Source: Rhodocytophaga rosea (lineage in GTDB: Bacteria; Bacteroidota; Bacteroidia; Cytophagales; 172606-1). From it: a stretch of 64,000 nt of DNA. Position numbers and translations under genes: made by a program. Below the pieces are notes generated by a model. The model ran no database searches and was not told the DNA's origin. It was given only the letters and a program-made list of their open reading frames with translations. Positions 51,946 to 60,771 of the stretch are shown here, in pieces. The stretch lies in contig NZ_CP048222.1 of the NCBI RefSeq assembly GCF_010119975.1, forward strand, positions 4,048,501 through 4,112,500, read 5' to 3'. Numbering within the stretch: the first letter of the stretch is position 1; the number at the start of each line of letters is the position of its first letter.

Positions 51946-53283
51946 TCAATGGCGGCTGTTATGACGAATTAATTCGTATCCGATGATCATGTCAGCACGG
52001 GAACCGACCGGGCGGTAGTATACAATAATTTCGTAATGATTTTCAGTATTGAAATGGGAACCTTCAAAATAGGTTTCATTTACTTTGCTCTCCGGACTGG
52101 CTTGCAATACATACAGGTAATTGTAGTACCCTTGTTTTAAAAGATACGTTCCGTTATATGACTGGCTGGCTTCATCATATTTGAGCAGCGTAGCCTGGCT
52201 AGGTGTCCAATTCATAAAACTACCCCACAGATGCACATTTCCGGGAGCCTGTTCAGGCGTACGCAGCTTAAAATGTACCTCCACATAATCTGCTTCTGTA
52301 GCACCCCGGCTGGTTTCATAATTATCAATTACAAACCTCCCGTTCAGATCTACAGTCTGGCTGTATGATTCGCGGGCACGGGGTTTATCTGGCAATAAAA
52401 GTACCTGTGTACTGTCTTCCGTAGGCGTGATCTTGCCCATATTCATGCCCAGGAACCGGATGCTGCGCATATCAAAAAAACGATACTCATTCCCACCAGT
52501 AAAGCTATTTTCCAAATTAAAATGATTGTATTCCAGTGAAGTAAGATCCTCTTTAACAGAAGTAGGCGTAAGATTGGTAATGGCATTATTCCACTTATAG
52601 TTTTGCCGGATAGCTACTTTTACCGTTTGCCGGGGATTGGTAATGGGATAGTTTGGATATTGAATGGCAAATTCGAGTTGCTGATTCTGTAATCTTTCCT
52701 GAATTCCTGAAGATGGCCTTACGGCAGATTTAATACTCACTCTATTCTCGAACACAATAAACCGCTTGGTAAGAATAATATCTTTTACATTGCCTTCCCG
52801 GTATATCATCAGCACATAATTTCCCGGCAGTTTTACTTTCGGAACTTCAAAAGAATAATGTGAATACGTAATTTTCGTATTAAAAGAAACTTGTGGGGAA
52901 TTGAAAAGAAAGTCGTTAAAATCGGCCAGAAAATCCATATCGTTGAGAAGTGAAACCGACCAGTCGGCATTACAATGAAATAACCTGGCCCGGAAATTTT
53001 GCGTACCACTACCCAGCTGGTCAAACTCAAGCAGCAAAGGTGAAGCTTGATTAATTGGAATTACTGGCGGCTCCAGCACAGCGGCTACCAGATCTGTTTG
53101 CGGCGAAGGTTTGGGATAGAGTAATACGGTTTTTATGTTGTCCTCATAAACGGAATCGATACTACGGAATTTCTTATCTGCATAATACGAACCGCTTGAC
53201 GTAGTTGAACCTCCTTGTTGTGAAATAGGTACACAGGCAGTAATAAAAGCCAGTAATACAAAGTAATATGCAATTTGTTTCAT
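51946..53283 (-). CDS. Type IX secretion system plug protein (DUF5103)
   Basis: The 445-aa protein is an outer-membrane-associated lipoprotein: MKQIAYYFVLLAFITAC puts the acylated Cys near residue 17. The N-terminal beta-sandwich (about 45-150) shows LLEFDQLGSGTQNFRARLFH, NADWSVSLLNDMDFLADFND and a SYSFEVPKV-like strand (HYSFEVPKVKLPGNY). The second domain (about 160-440) has NQQLEFAIQYPNYPITNPRQ, NHFNLENSFTGGNEYRFFDM and a final KLRTPEQAPGNVHLWGSFMN. DUF5103 is the plug that closes the SprA translocon from the periplasmic side. Start ATG 53283 rather than 53331 gives an intact lipoprotein signal. The adjacent ABC-F gene is 70 bp upstream. Confidence 0.87.
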   Translation of the reverse strand: MKQIAYYFVLLAFITACVPISQQGGSTTSSGSYYADKKFRSIDSVYEDNIKTVLLYPKPSPQTDLVAAVLEPPVIPINQASPLLLEFDQLGSGTQNFRARLFHCNADWSVSLLNDMDFLADFNDFLFNSPQVSFNTKITYSHYSFEVPKVKLPGNYVLMIYREGNVKDIILTKRFIVFENRVSIKSAVRPSSGIQERLQNQQLEFAIQYPNYPITNPRQTVKVAIRQNYKWNNAITNLTPTSVKEDLTSLEYNHFNLENSFTGGNEYRFFDMRSIRFLGMNMGKITPTEDSTQVLLLPDKPRARESYSQTVDLNGRFVIDNYETSRGATEADYVEVHFKLRTPEQAPGNVHLWGSFMNWTPSQATLLKYDEASQSYNGTYLLKQGYYNYLYVLQASPESKVNETYFEGSHFNTENHYEIIVYYRPVGSRADMIIGYELIRHNSRH

Positions 53284-53353
53284 CAGATTCTGTTTAACCA
53301 GGCTTATACCATTAAAGCGTACCATCACCACCCTATTTACAGAGAGTAGTTTC

Positions 53354-55288
53354 CTAACCTGTTATTTTCTTTTCCCATTCTTCCGCTTCCAGCAAAGCAT
53401 ACTCCCAGTCTTGCTGGGCTTCTTCTAAGGCAGTATTCAGTTTTTTGTAGGCGGTATTTACCTCTTCCAGCCGCTGGTTATTGGTATAAATACTTGGATC
53501 TGCCAGCTCTTTTTCGGCCACTGCTTTTTTTGCCTCCAGTTCGTTAATAAGTTTTTCTATCTCTTCCACCCGTTGGGAAACCTTTTTCAGATTTCTTTCA
53601 AACTCCATTTTTTCGTTTTCAGTATACGCAGGTTTCTTTTCTTTTGGTTTTTCTTTGGCTACCGGCTGGGCTGCCTCAGCTTTTCCACTCTTAATCCGTT
53701 CACTTTGCCAGATTTCATACTCATCGAATGTGCCTGGATATTCTTTAATCTGATGATTTTCAATGTACCAGATTTTATTAGCTACATGCGAGATAAAATG
53801 CCGGTCGTGCGATACAATTACATAACTGCCTTCATATTGCTGCAATGCCTGAATGAGAATATTTACCGATTGCATATCCAGGTGGTTGGTGGGCTCATCA
53901 AGCAATAAGAAGTTGGCTTCCGAAATAAGTGTTCTGGCCAGAGCTACCCTTGATTTTTCTCCGCCTGATAATACTTTGATCTTTTTAAAAACTTCATCAT
54001 TGGAAAACAGGAAACATCCCAGGACACTTCGTAATTCCATTTCTGTTTTCTCACTACCAGCCTGTTTCAATTCGTCTAACAGCGTATTTTCAATATTCAG
54101 CGACTCGAGCTGGTGCTGGGCATAGAATGAAAAATTAACGTTATATCCCAGCCTTCTTTCCCCTTTAATGGTTTCGGTTCCGGCAATAATGCGCAGTAAG
54201 GTAGATTTACCTTTTCCATTGGCTCCAATCAACGCTATTTTATCGCCCCGCTCAATTACGGCATGGGTATTCTCCAGAATTACTTTTTCGCTATATGCCT
54301 TCGATACATGCTCCAGGTGCATAATAAACCGACCAGTTTGTTGCTTAAAGTTGAAACGGAAGTTTACCTTGGCTGCTTCATCAATTATATCATCTATCAG
54401 ATCCATGCGATCAAGCGATTTAATGCGGGATTGCACTTGCCTGGCTTTGGTGGCTTTAGAGCGGAACCGTTCAATAAATCGTTCGGTTTGCCGGATTTTA
54501 GCCTGCTGGTTTTCGTAGGCACCTTTCTGGATTTCATTGCGTAAGGCCTTTTCCTCCTGGAAGAATGTATAATTTCCGGAATATATATTCAACTTCTGCT
54601 GAGCCACTTCTACAATCATATTCACGGTATTATCCAGAAACTGCCGGTCGTGCGATACAACAATAATGGCACCCTCATAATTATTCAGGTAGTTTTCTAT
54701 CCACTGAATGGAAGGCAAATCCAGGTGGTTGGTCGGCTCATCGAGCATCAGCAACGAAGGTTTCTGCAAGAGCAGTTTTGCCAGCATCACCCGCATACGC
54801 CATCCTCCGGAAAACTCCCTGAGCGGACGTTGCAAATCTTCCGTATTGAAACCTAATCCTTCCAGAATCTCTTCTGCTTTAGATTGTATCGTATACCCAC
54901 CCAATATTTCAAATTCCTCCTGCAGCCGGGTGAGTTTATCTACCATAGCGTCCTGGTAATTGGTTTCCATCTGATGCAGAATTTTGTCAATCTGCTTTTG
55001 AAGGGCATTTTCCCGTTCAAAAGCCTGCATAGCCACTGTTAGAATATTCTCACTGCTCTGATAGGAAAGCAAATCCTGGTTGAGAAAGCCGATGGTACAT
55101 TCTCCGCTTTTGGAGATAGTGCCTTCATCTGGCTGATATTCACCTACGATCAGGCGGAGTAAGGTAGATTTTCCGGTTCCATTGGCTCCGATTAATCCAA
55201 TGCGATCTTTGGGTTTGATATGAAGATTGGCATTTTCGTAAAGGGGACGGCTGCCAAAATAGAATGATAAATTATTGATAGAAAGCAT
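53354..55288 (-). CDS. ABC-F family ATPase (Uup/YheS-like)
   Basis: The 644-aa soluble twin ATPase has Walker A motifs GANGTGKST and GANGKGKST, signatures FSGGWRMR and LSGGEKSR, and Walker B segments LLMLDEPTNHLD and FLLLDEPTNHLD. The 80-residue linker is rich in Arg/Gln (about 235-320, ERFIERFRSKATKARQVQSR). The C-terminal extension (about 540-644) is a Lys/Glu-rich coiled coil, typical of Uup/YheS rather than EttA. These proteins rescue or tune ribosomes and can give antibiotic protection. Start ATG 55288 (MLSINNLSFYFG) matches the family better than 55312. Confidence 0.88.
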   Translation of the reverse strand: MLSINNLSFYFGSRPLYENANLHIKPKDRIGLIGANGTGKSTLLRLIVGEYQPDEGTISKSGECTIGFLNQDLLSYQSSENILTVAMQAFERENALQKQIDKILHQMETNYQDAMVDKLTRLQEEFEILGGYTIQSKAEEILEGLGFNTEDLQRPLREFSGGWRMRVMLAKLLLQKPSLLMLDEPTNHLDLPSIQWIENYLNNYEGAIIVVSHDRQFLDNTVNMIVEVAQQKLNIYSGNYTFFQEEKALRNEIQKGAYENQQAKIRQTERFIERFRSKATKARQVQSRIKSLDRMDLIDDIIDEAAKVNFRFNFKQQTGRFIMHLEHVSKAYSEKVILENTHAVIERGDKIALIGANGKGKSTLLRIIAGTETIKGERRLGYNVNFSFYAQHQLESLNIENTLLDELKQAGSEKTEMELRSVLGCFLFSNDEVFKKIKVLSGGEKSRVALARTLISEANFLLLDEPTNHLDMQSVNILIQALQQYEGSYVIVSHDRHFISHVANKIWYIENHQIKEYPGTFDEYEIWQSERIKSGKAEAAQPVAKEKPKEKKPAYTENEKMEFERNLKKVSQRVEEIEKLINELEAKKAVAEKELADPSIYTNNQRLEEVNTAYKKLNTALEEAQQDWEYALLEAEEWEKKITG

Positions 55289-55525
55289 GGCACAAAGATA
55301 CAAAAAAGGCAATTGTTTTAAGGCAGATTTTATATCATCTCACTTTATGCTTGCAGGATAAATACAAATGATTTATATTTACTAGAGGTTCCGCCTATAA
55401 CAATCAGGCACATCATAAAGTTGAATCGCCCTCTTCTTTTATTTTTTGATTCTCCTCTATCTAACATCAAAAATAAGAAATCGTATAAGGGGAAACAGCA
55501 TAAAATCTACTTCATAAATCGTATT

Positions 55526-57157
55526 ATGAGTAAGCAAATACTACATTACCAGTTAGAAAAATTAGTGGGAGAAGGGGTAACGGGAGCAATATATCAGGCT
55601 GTAGATGTTACTTCCGGGAGCAGGGCATTTGTCAGAAAGATTCATCCCTATTTAATCCAGAGTACACCAGTTATACAAAATCTGGAAAAGCAGTTCGATA
55701 CCCTGGCAAGCTTGCAGCATCCTGGGATTGCAAAAATATATGCTTATACCATTCAGGAGGAACAATTATATATTGTCAGCGAATATGCAGAAGGCACCAG
55801 GCTTTCAGAGATCATTCATTCGAAAAATGAATCTTTTTCCGAGGAAAGAATATGGAATCTGTTCTTGCAAATATTACAGGTATTCAGTTATGCCCATTCT
55901 AAAAATGTATGTCATCACAGTATTACCCCAGATTGTATTCTGGTAGATGCGGATGACCAGGTTAAAATACTTGGATTTGGATTAGCAGATTTATTCACTG
56001 ATGCTGAAAGTGGCCTGCCTGTACCAGACATAAAATTTGGAAATATAAACTATCAAAGTCCGGAACAAGTATATGGTAAACCTGCCGACTCCCGGAGTGA
56101 TATTTACAGTTTGGGTGTTATTCTGTTTGAACTGATAACCCGGCAGCATCCTTATCCGCCAGTGCTCTCTGCCTATGAGATTCAAACTAAAATTACGAAA
56201 GATGCCCTTCCACTAATCAAGTTGTATACCCCTGATTTTTCTCAGAGCTATCAGATGCAGGGCATTATTGATAAGGCAACCGCTAAAAGTCTGGTATATC
56301 GGTTCCAGGATTGCAGTAAAATACAGGTGCAGTTGCAGGAAGAAAAAGATGAGCGGGAAGCTTCGATTCTTTCTCAAATTATGCAGCAGGTAGCAGGTAA
56401 CTCTGAAGCTAATTTTCAAATGGATGAAAATTCTACCATCGAGCTGGCCAGAAAAAAAACATATTGGAAAATAGTTGCCCAGGCTTTCCTGATGATTGCT
56501 TTTTTAGCAACAGCTTCGGTTTTCACCGGTACATTTATTAATCTATCAGGTGAAACTTCACTAGCCAATGCAGCAGATACGGAATCTGACACCAGTTCAG
56601 TAATGGTTCAAGAATCTGCTTCAACACCAGTTCTTTCTAAAAATACTCCTTTACCAGATTCACAGGCTACTACTAATAAAGTGAATCCTTTATCTGAAGG
56701 ATCTAAACAACCAATGTCTAAAGAAACAGCAGGAGAAAATGAAATTGCAAGTGCAAGTACAGCTGTAATTCCAGAAAAACAGGCCAGAATATATACGGCT
56801 AATGAGTTACAAATCCGCTTAAACCATTTTTATGAAGCGCTCCGCTCTAAGAATATTAATCAGGTGGAGGGTTACTATGCCTCTACACTTACCCGTTTTT
56901 TTAATGAATATGCGATAGAACAAGAGCAGTTGCAGGAATTATTGGAACGAGCGTGGGATCGTACGCCTGAAGATAAATATGACATACTTTGGGATACTTT
57001 CCGGTATTACCGGGACGAAAAAGGGAATTATATTATGGATTTTTACATGAATTATCATTACCGCCCAGAGGAAAGAACCACCTGGAAAATGGAAAAAAAA
57101 TATACTATGATTAAGATGGATAAGAACTTACGGATCTATTATATGGATAATGAGTAG
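55526..57157 (+). CDS. Membrane-anchored protein-kinase-like receptor with degenerate catalytic residues and extracytoplasmic NTF2-like domain
   Basis: The 543-aa protein has a eukaryotic-type kinase fold (about residues 8-270), a TM helix (about 313-337), a Ser/Thr-rich linker and an NTF2/SnoaL-like domain (about 430-543). Fold markers are present: P-loop GEGVTG (15-20), Lys38 in FVRKI, Glu54, SPE (178-180) and SDIYSLGVILFEL. But the catalytic motifs are lost: HRDxKPxN reads HHSITPDC (130-137) and DFG reads GFG (150-152). It should therefore bind but not phosphorylate. Start ATG 55526 is preferred over 55421. The gene lies upstream of the MFS/Lrp pair. The extracytoplasmic end may sense or present something to the cytoplasmic fold. 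Confidence 0.82.
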   Translation: MSKQILHYQLEKLVGEGVTGAIYQAVDVTSGSRAFVRKIHPYLIQSTPVIQNLEKQFDTLASLQHPGIAKIYAYTIQEEQLYIVSEYAEGTRLSEIIHSKNESFSEERIWNLFLQILQVFSYAHSKNVCHHSITPDCILVDADDQVKILGFGLADLFTDAESGLPVPDIKFGNINYQSPEQVYGKPADSRSDIYSLGVILFELITRQHPYPPVLSAYEIQTKITKDALPLIKLYTPDFSQSYQMQGIIDKATAKSLVYRFQDCSKIQVQLQEEKDEREASILSQIMQQVAGNSEANFQMDENSTIELARKKTYWKIVAQAFLMIAFLATASVFTGTFINLSGETSLANAADTESDTSSVMVQESASTPVLSKNTPLPDSQATTNKVNPLSEGSKQPMSKETAGENEIASASTAVIPEKQARIYTANELQIRLNHFYEALRSKNINQVEGYYASTLTRFFNEYAIEQEQLQELLERAWDRTPEDKYDILWDTFRYYRDEKGNYIMDFYMNYHYRPEERTTWKMEKKYTMIKMDKNLRIYYMDNE

Positions 57158-57310
57158 ACTTAATGCTGTCTGCTTCAATATTTTCTTATCACTATAATAA
57201 CTACGCCTGTTTACTCATTTTTGTCAAGTTTTCGGGGTTAATAATAACTTAAGTTAAATATACTATTGTTCTACAAACCATCAGCAAGTCTACTATTTAA
57301 TAAACATTTT

Positions 57311-58690
57311 TTATAGTAGAATCTTTTTTTCAAGTTGGCTTTTATGCTGAATAGTTAATAAGCACCCTATCCCCACACAGGCAAATACGCTAAGCACCAT
57401 TGCAGGTACTACTGTAACAAATTCACTTACAAGGGGAAGTTGAATTGCCAGAGATAATAGAGATAAACCCAGTCCTGCTCCCAAGAAATGAGCTGTGGTT
57501 GCCACACTTGAAACAACCCCATGATGTTGTACCGGAGTCCCTTGAATAGATAGCATAACCAGACTTGTAAAACAAATGGCTATGCCAAAACCTGAAATAC
57601 ACGCTACAGATACCAGAATCAAAACGAAATCATACTGAAGAGTTGTTGCAATAATAAGCATTACCGTACCTGCCAACATACATACCATGCCAATAATTGC
57701 AGTAATATGAACATTTGTATATTTTAATAACTTGGGCGTAAGTATTTTTGCAACAATTGCAGATAATAAACTGAACGGAAAGAGTATAAGTCCTGCTCTT
57801 GCGGCGCTTATATGCATATGTTGCTGAAGTACCAGAGATATCACAAATAAATAACCCGTAAAGATCGCACCTAGTAAGGCAATCACCACATTCGTTGTAA
57901 TAATAGTTGAATTGCTGAATAGTGCCATGTCAATGAGTGGTTCTTTGTGTCTGGAGAGCCTGCGAATAAGCAGCCAGCTGCTTAGACAAATAGCTACTAA
58001 TAGCATAATAAGCAAAGTGTAATTTTTAGCATAATTGCCCAGTTCGTGAACAAAATAGGAAATCATTGTCAGTGTAGTGGTGAGTAGCAATCCGGAGAAC
58101 AGATCGAGTGATGTTTTGTAGGATGTTTTCACATCTGAATCAATGTATAGATATGCCATAAGGATTGTTAAAGCGATAACTGGTACATTTATAAAGAAAA
58201 CCCATTGCCAGCCCCAGTAAGTGGCGATTATTCCACCTATAGAAAGTCCGCTCCCTGATCCAATTGCAGCAAATGAACTAAAAATCCCCAATGCTTTGCT
58301 CCTTTCCTGTTTTTCAGTAAATGTATTGGTAATAATCGATAAGGCTGAAGGCATCATTAGGGCTGCTGCCAATCCTTGTATAGCCCGGAATATAGCTAAT
58401 AATTCAAACGAGGAAGATAAGCCAGCGCCTAGCGAAGTGAACAAAAATAAAGTGCATCCGCTTATAAATATTATTTTTCTGCCGATCACATCTGATGCCT
58501 TGCCGCCAAGAATTAAAAAGCCTCCATATACCAAAACATAGAGTGTCTGTACCCACTGGACTGTATCGGCTGTTAGCCCATATTCTACCTGTACCAGTGG
58601 CATAGCCAGATTGATAATGGCAATATCCAAAGCCTCAAAAAATATTCCTGTAGAGGTAGTAATTAATATCAGATTTTTATTTGAAATCAT
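57311..58690 (-). CDS. MFS transporter, DHA2 (EmrB/QacA) family
   Basis: The 459-aa protein shows about 13-14 hydrophobic helices. The DHA2 signatures are ALDIAIINLAMP in TM1 (about residues 20-31), GKASDVIGRKIIFISG after TM2, and a motif C-like SGSGLSIGG (about 148-156). This drug:H+ antiporter branch exports hydrophobic compounds. It is transcribed divergently from an Lrp/AsnC gene, with two Lrp-type boxes in between, so regulation by that protein is likely. The substrate is unknown; such pairs also export amino acids or their analogues. Confidence 0.88.
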   Translation of the reverse strand: MISNKNLILITTSTGIFFEALDIAIINLAMPLVQVEYGLTADTVQWVQTLYVLVYGGFLILGGKASDVIGRKIIFISGCTLFLFTSLGAGLSSSFELLAIFRAIQGLAAALMMPSALSIITNTFTEKQERSKALGIFSSFAAIGSGSGLSIGGIIATYWGWQWVFFINVPVIALTILMAYLYIDSDVKTSYKTSLDLFSGLLLTTTLTMISYFVHELGNYAKNYTLLIMLLVAICLSSWLLIRRLSRHKEPLIDMALFSNSTIITTNVVIALLGAIFTGYLFVISLVLQQHMHISAARAGLILFPFSLLSAIVAKILTPKLLKYTNVHITAIIGMVCMLAGTVMLIIATTLQYDFVLILVSVACISGFGIAICFTSLVMLSIQGTPVQHHGVVSSVATTAHFLGAGLGLSLLSLAIQLPLVSEFVTVVPAMVLSVFACVGIGCLLTIQHKSQLEKKILL

Positions 58691-58698
58691 TAGAAGTA

Positions 58699-58713
58699 TA
58701 GAATAATTTTCTA
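58699..58713. promoter_or_regulatory. Lrp-like box 1 (TAGAATAATTTTCTA)
   Basis: The 15-bp dyad (TAGAA-n5-TTCTA) matches 14 of 15 positions of the E. coli Lrp consensus YAGHAWATTWTDCTR. It lies 8 bp upstream of the MFS start codon, where a bound regulator would block that gene. An identical copy lies 62 bp away. Confidence 0.7.
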
Positions 58714-58760
58714 CACAAACTTATATCGTTATATATTAATAGTAAAAATTTCCGAAATTT

Positions 58761-58775
58761 TAGAATAATTTTCTA
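58761..58775. promoter_or_regulatory. Lrp-like box 2, identical to box 1
   Basis: This exact copy of the 15-bp box at 58699-58713 starts 62 bp further on, close to six helical turns, so two dimers could bind the same DNA face. It lies 44 bp before the Lrp/AsnC start codon, fitting autoregulation. Confidence 0.7.
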
Positions 58776-58819
58776 TTTAATTAGTATTATATAGAACAAA
58801 TATAAAACCTATCAGAATT

Positions 58820-59311
58820 ATGAATTCAGAAATAGAACAAAGTAAAAATCTACCTATGTTTTTAGACACAAAAGATTTAGAAATCCTACGTTTGCTTCAG
58901 GTAAATGCAAAACTTACTGTTAGAGAGATTGCTTCAAAGATTCATTTGAGTTCAACACCCGTTCATGAGAGAATTAAGCGGATGGAGAAAAATGGGGTAA
59001 TTCAACAATATGCAGCCTTAGTCGATCACCGCCTGGTGAATAAGGGAATTATGGTCATCTGCCAGGTTTCATTAAAAGAACATGACAAAAAAATGGCTCA
59101 ATTGTTTATTAATGCTGTTCTTCAGTTTAAAGAAGTAATTGAGTGTTATAATATTTCCGGAGAATTTGATTTTATGCTTAAAATCGTAACTGAAAGTATG
59201 GACAGTTATCACCAGTTTTTTGTAAATCAACTAAGTGAAGTAAAAGGAATTGGACAGACAAAAAGTATTTTTGTGATGAATGTAGTAAAACAAACCCACC
59301 AGATTCTGTAA
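58820..59311 (+). CDS. Lrp/AsnC family transcriptional regulator
   Basis: The 163-aa regulator has a winged HTH (about residues 15-65, with LDTKDLEILRLLQVNAKLTV and REIASKIHLSSTPVHERIKR) and an AsnC-type ligand-binding RAM domain (about 75-150, MVICQVSLKEHDKKMAQLF, GEFDFMLKIVTESMDSYHQF). Such proteins sense amino acids and form octamers. It is divergent from the MFS exporter and both genes flank two identical Lrp boxes, so it probably controls the exporter and itself. It converges with gmd over a 58-bp gap. Confidence 0.92.
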   Translation: MNSEIEQSKNLPMFLDTKDLEILRLLQVNAKLTVREIASKIHLSSTPVHERIKRMEKNGVIQQYAALVDHRLVNKGIMVICQVSLKEHDKKMAQLFINAVLQFKEVIECYNISGEFDFMLKIVTESMDSYHQFFVNQLSEVKGIGQTKSIFVMNVVKQTHQIL

Positions 59312-59369
59312 AGTAATTGGTTTGATTTTTTCGCTATTTAAAACCTTTTTTCCCGAGTACCAGAAATTC

Positions 59370-60383
59370 TTATATCCCTGCTTTACTCTGCGAAGCAAAG
59401 GATTGGGATAAATTCCACTCCAGCCACTGCATTTCATCTTCAATCAACGTATGAATCAAGGCATCGGTATTCAGATTATATTCCCATCCCAGCTCTTTTT
59501 TTGCTTTGGTATTATCTCCATAAATAACAGGCAGATCTAAAGGCCTCAATAAGCCGGGATTAATGCTTACATATTTCTCTACATCCAGGTTAAGTTGCTG
59601 GAATACCTTATGGATAAAACTTTCCAGGCTTACTGCTTCGCCTGAACAAATAATATAATCTCCCGGAACATCATCTTGAAGCATTAGCCACATAGCTTCT
59701 ACATATTTAGGAGCATATCCCCAATCACGTTTAATGGCAAGATTTCCCAATTGCAAGTGTGCCGGAAGTCCATTTTTTATCCGGACCGCATTATTAATCA
59801 CTTTCTTAATTACGTAATTTTCCCCTCTCAATGCAGATTCATGGTTAAACAAAATACCACAGGCTGTAAACATACCATACGCCTCCCGGTAATTAACCGA
59901 TAGCCAGTGAGCAGAGGCTTTAGAAACACCATAAGGACTTACCGGGTGAAAAATAAGGCTCTCCTTAATAGGCAGATTTTCTTCTTTTATATAGCCAAAC
60001 ATTTCACTGCTGGAAGCCTGATAAAATTTAATTCGGCTGTTTATCTTCCGGATAGATTCCAGAAAATTGGCTACACTCGTGGTATTATACTCCAATGTAT
60101 CAATCGGATTATCAAACGATGATCCTACCGAGCTTTGAGCGGCCAAGTTATATATCTCGTCAGGCTCAAACTTTTCAATTACCCTGCTTACCCTTGATAA
60201 ATCCAGTAAGTTGAGTTCAATTAAGTGTACTTTCTCTGCAATCTGCAGATATTCCAGGTTTTTTACATTGCAATTGAGTAAATCACGGCTCAAGCCAATC
60301 ACTTGATATCCTTTTTCAAGAAGTAATTTTGCCAGATAGGCACCATCCTGCCCGGTAATACCTGTTATTATAGCGGTTTTCAT
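59370..60383 (-). CDS. gmd: GDP-mannose 4,6-dehydratase
   Basis: The 337-aa short-chain dehydrogenase/reductase has the NAD(P)-binding motif GITGQDGAYLA (about residues 8-18), the sugar-nucleotide segment NLAAQSSVGSSFDNP (about 79-93), active-site Ser/Tyr/Lys in ASSSEMFG and SPYGVSKASAHW (YxxxK), and NHESALRGENYVIKKV and RDWGYAPKYVEAM. It converts GDP-mannose to GDP-4-keto-6-deoxymannose, the precursor of GDP-fucose, rhamnose or perosamine for surface glycans. No fucose synthase gene is adjacent; the partner must be elsewhere. The last 15 residues are less conserved. Confidence 0.88.
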   Translation of the reverse strand: MKTAIITGITGQDGAYLAKLLLEKGYQVIGLSRDLLNCNVKNLEYLQIAEKVHLIELNLLDLSRVSRVIEKFEPDEIYNLAAQSSVGSSFDNPIDTLEYNTTSVANFLESIRKINSRIKFYQASSSEMFGYIKEENLPIKESLIFHPVSPYGVSKASAHWLSVNYREAYGMFTACGILFNHESALRGENYVIKKVINNAVRIKNGLPAHLQLGNLAIKRDWGYAPKYVEAMWLMLQDDVPGDYIICSGEAVSLESFIHKVFQQLNLDVEKYVSINPGLLRPLDLPVIYGDNTKAKKELGWEYNLNTDALIHTLIEDEMQWLEWNLSQSFASQSKAGI

Positions 60384-60599
60384 GAATTTCTGTAATTTTT
60401 GGTAATTATGATTCTTTATTAAACACTCCCTCTGATCAATATTTTTTCTTTATAACAGTAGAATAAGCGGTCTTTCAAGAAAATAGACATTCCGGCTTAT
60501 ACATAGTTTAATTTGCAATAATCAAAGATAAAATATTCATAGGATAATATATGATTTTGGTACAATAAAACCATATATTAATCGAAAATAAGAGAGAGT

Positions 60600-60707
60600 T
60601 GCGTTTACGTAAAGCTATAAATTCCTATACATGTCAGGTTGAAGTTTTCGACATAATATAGTTTGTTTTGGTTGGCAAAGGAGCTCCTGAGATCGGGGGC
60701 TTTTTTG
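60600..60707 (+). terminator. Orphan intrinsic terminator, possible small RNA
   Basis: A hairpin at about 60677-60707 (AGCTCC paired with GGGGCT around an 8-nt loop, extended by A-T pairs) ends in TTTTTT on the plus strand. No plus-strand ORF lies upstream within 300 bp. A short transcript from about 60600 could end here, but no clear promoter was found; the 5' limit is a guess. Confidence 0.4.
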
Positions 60708-60771
60708 TTGTATTCAACTAAAATGCTATAGGAGATAGCTAATGAAGGGACAGTATCTAAAGAAAGTTATT

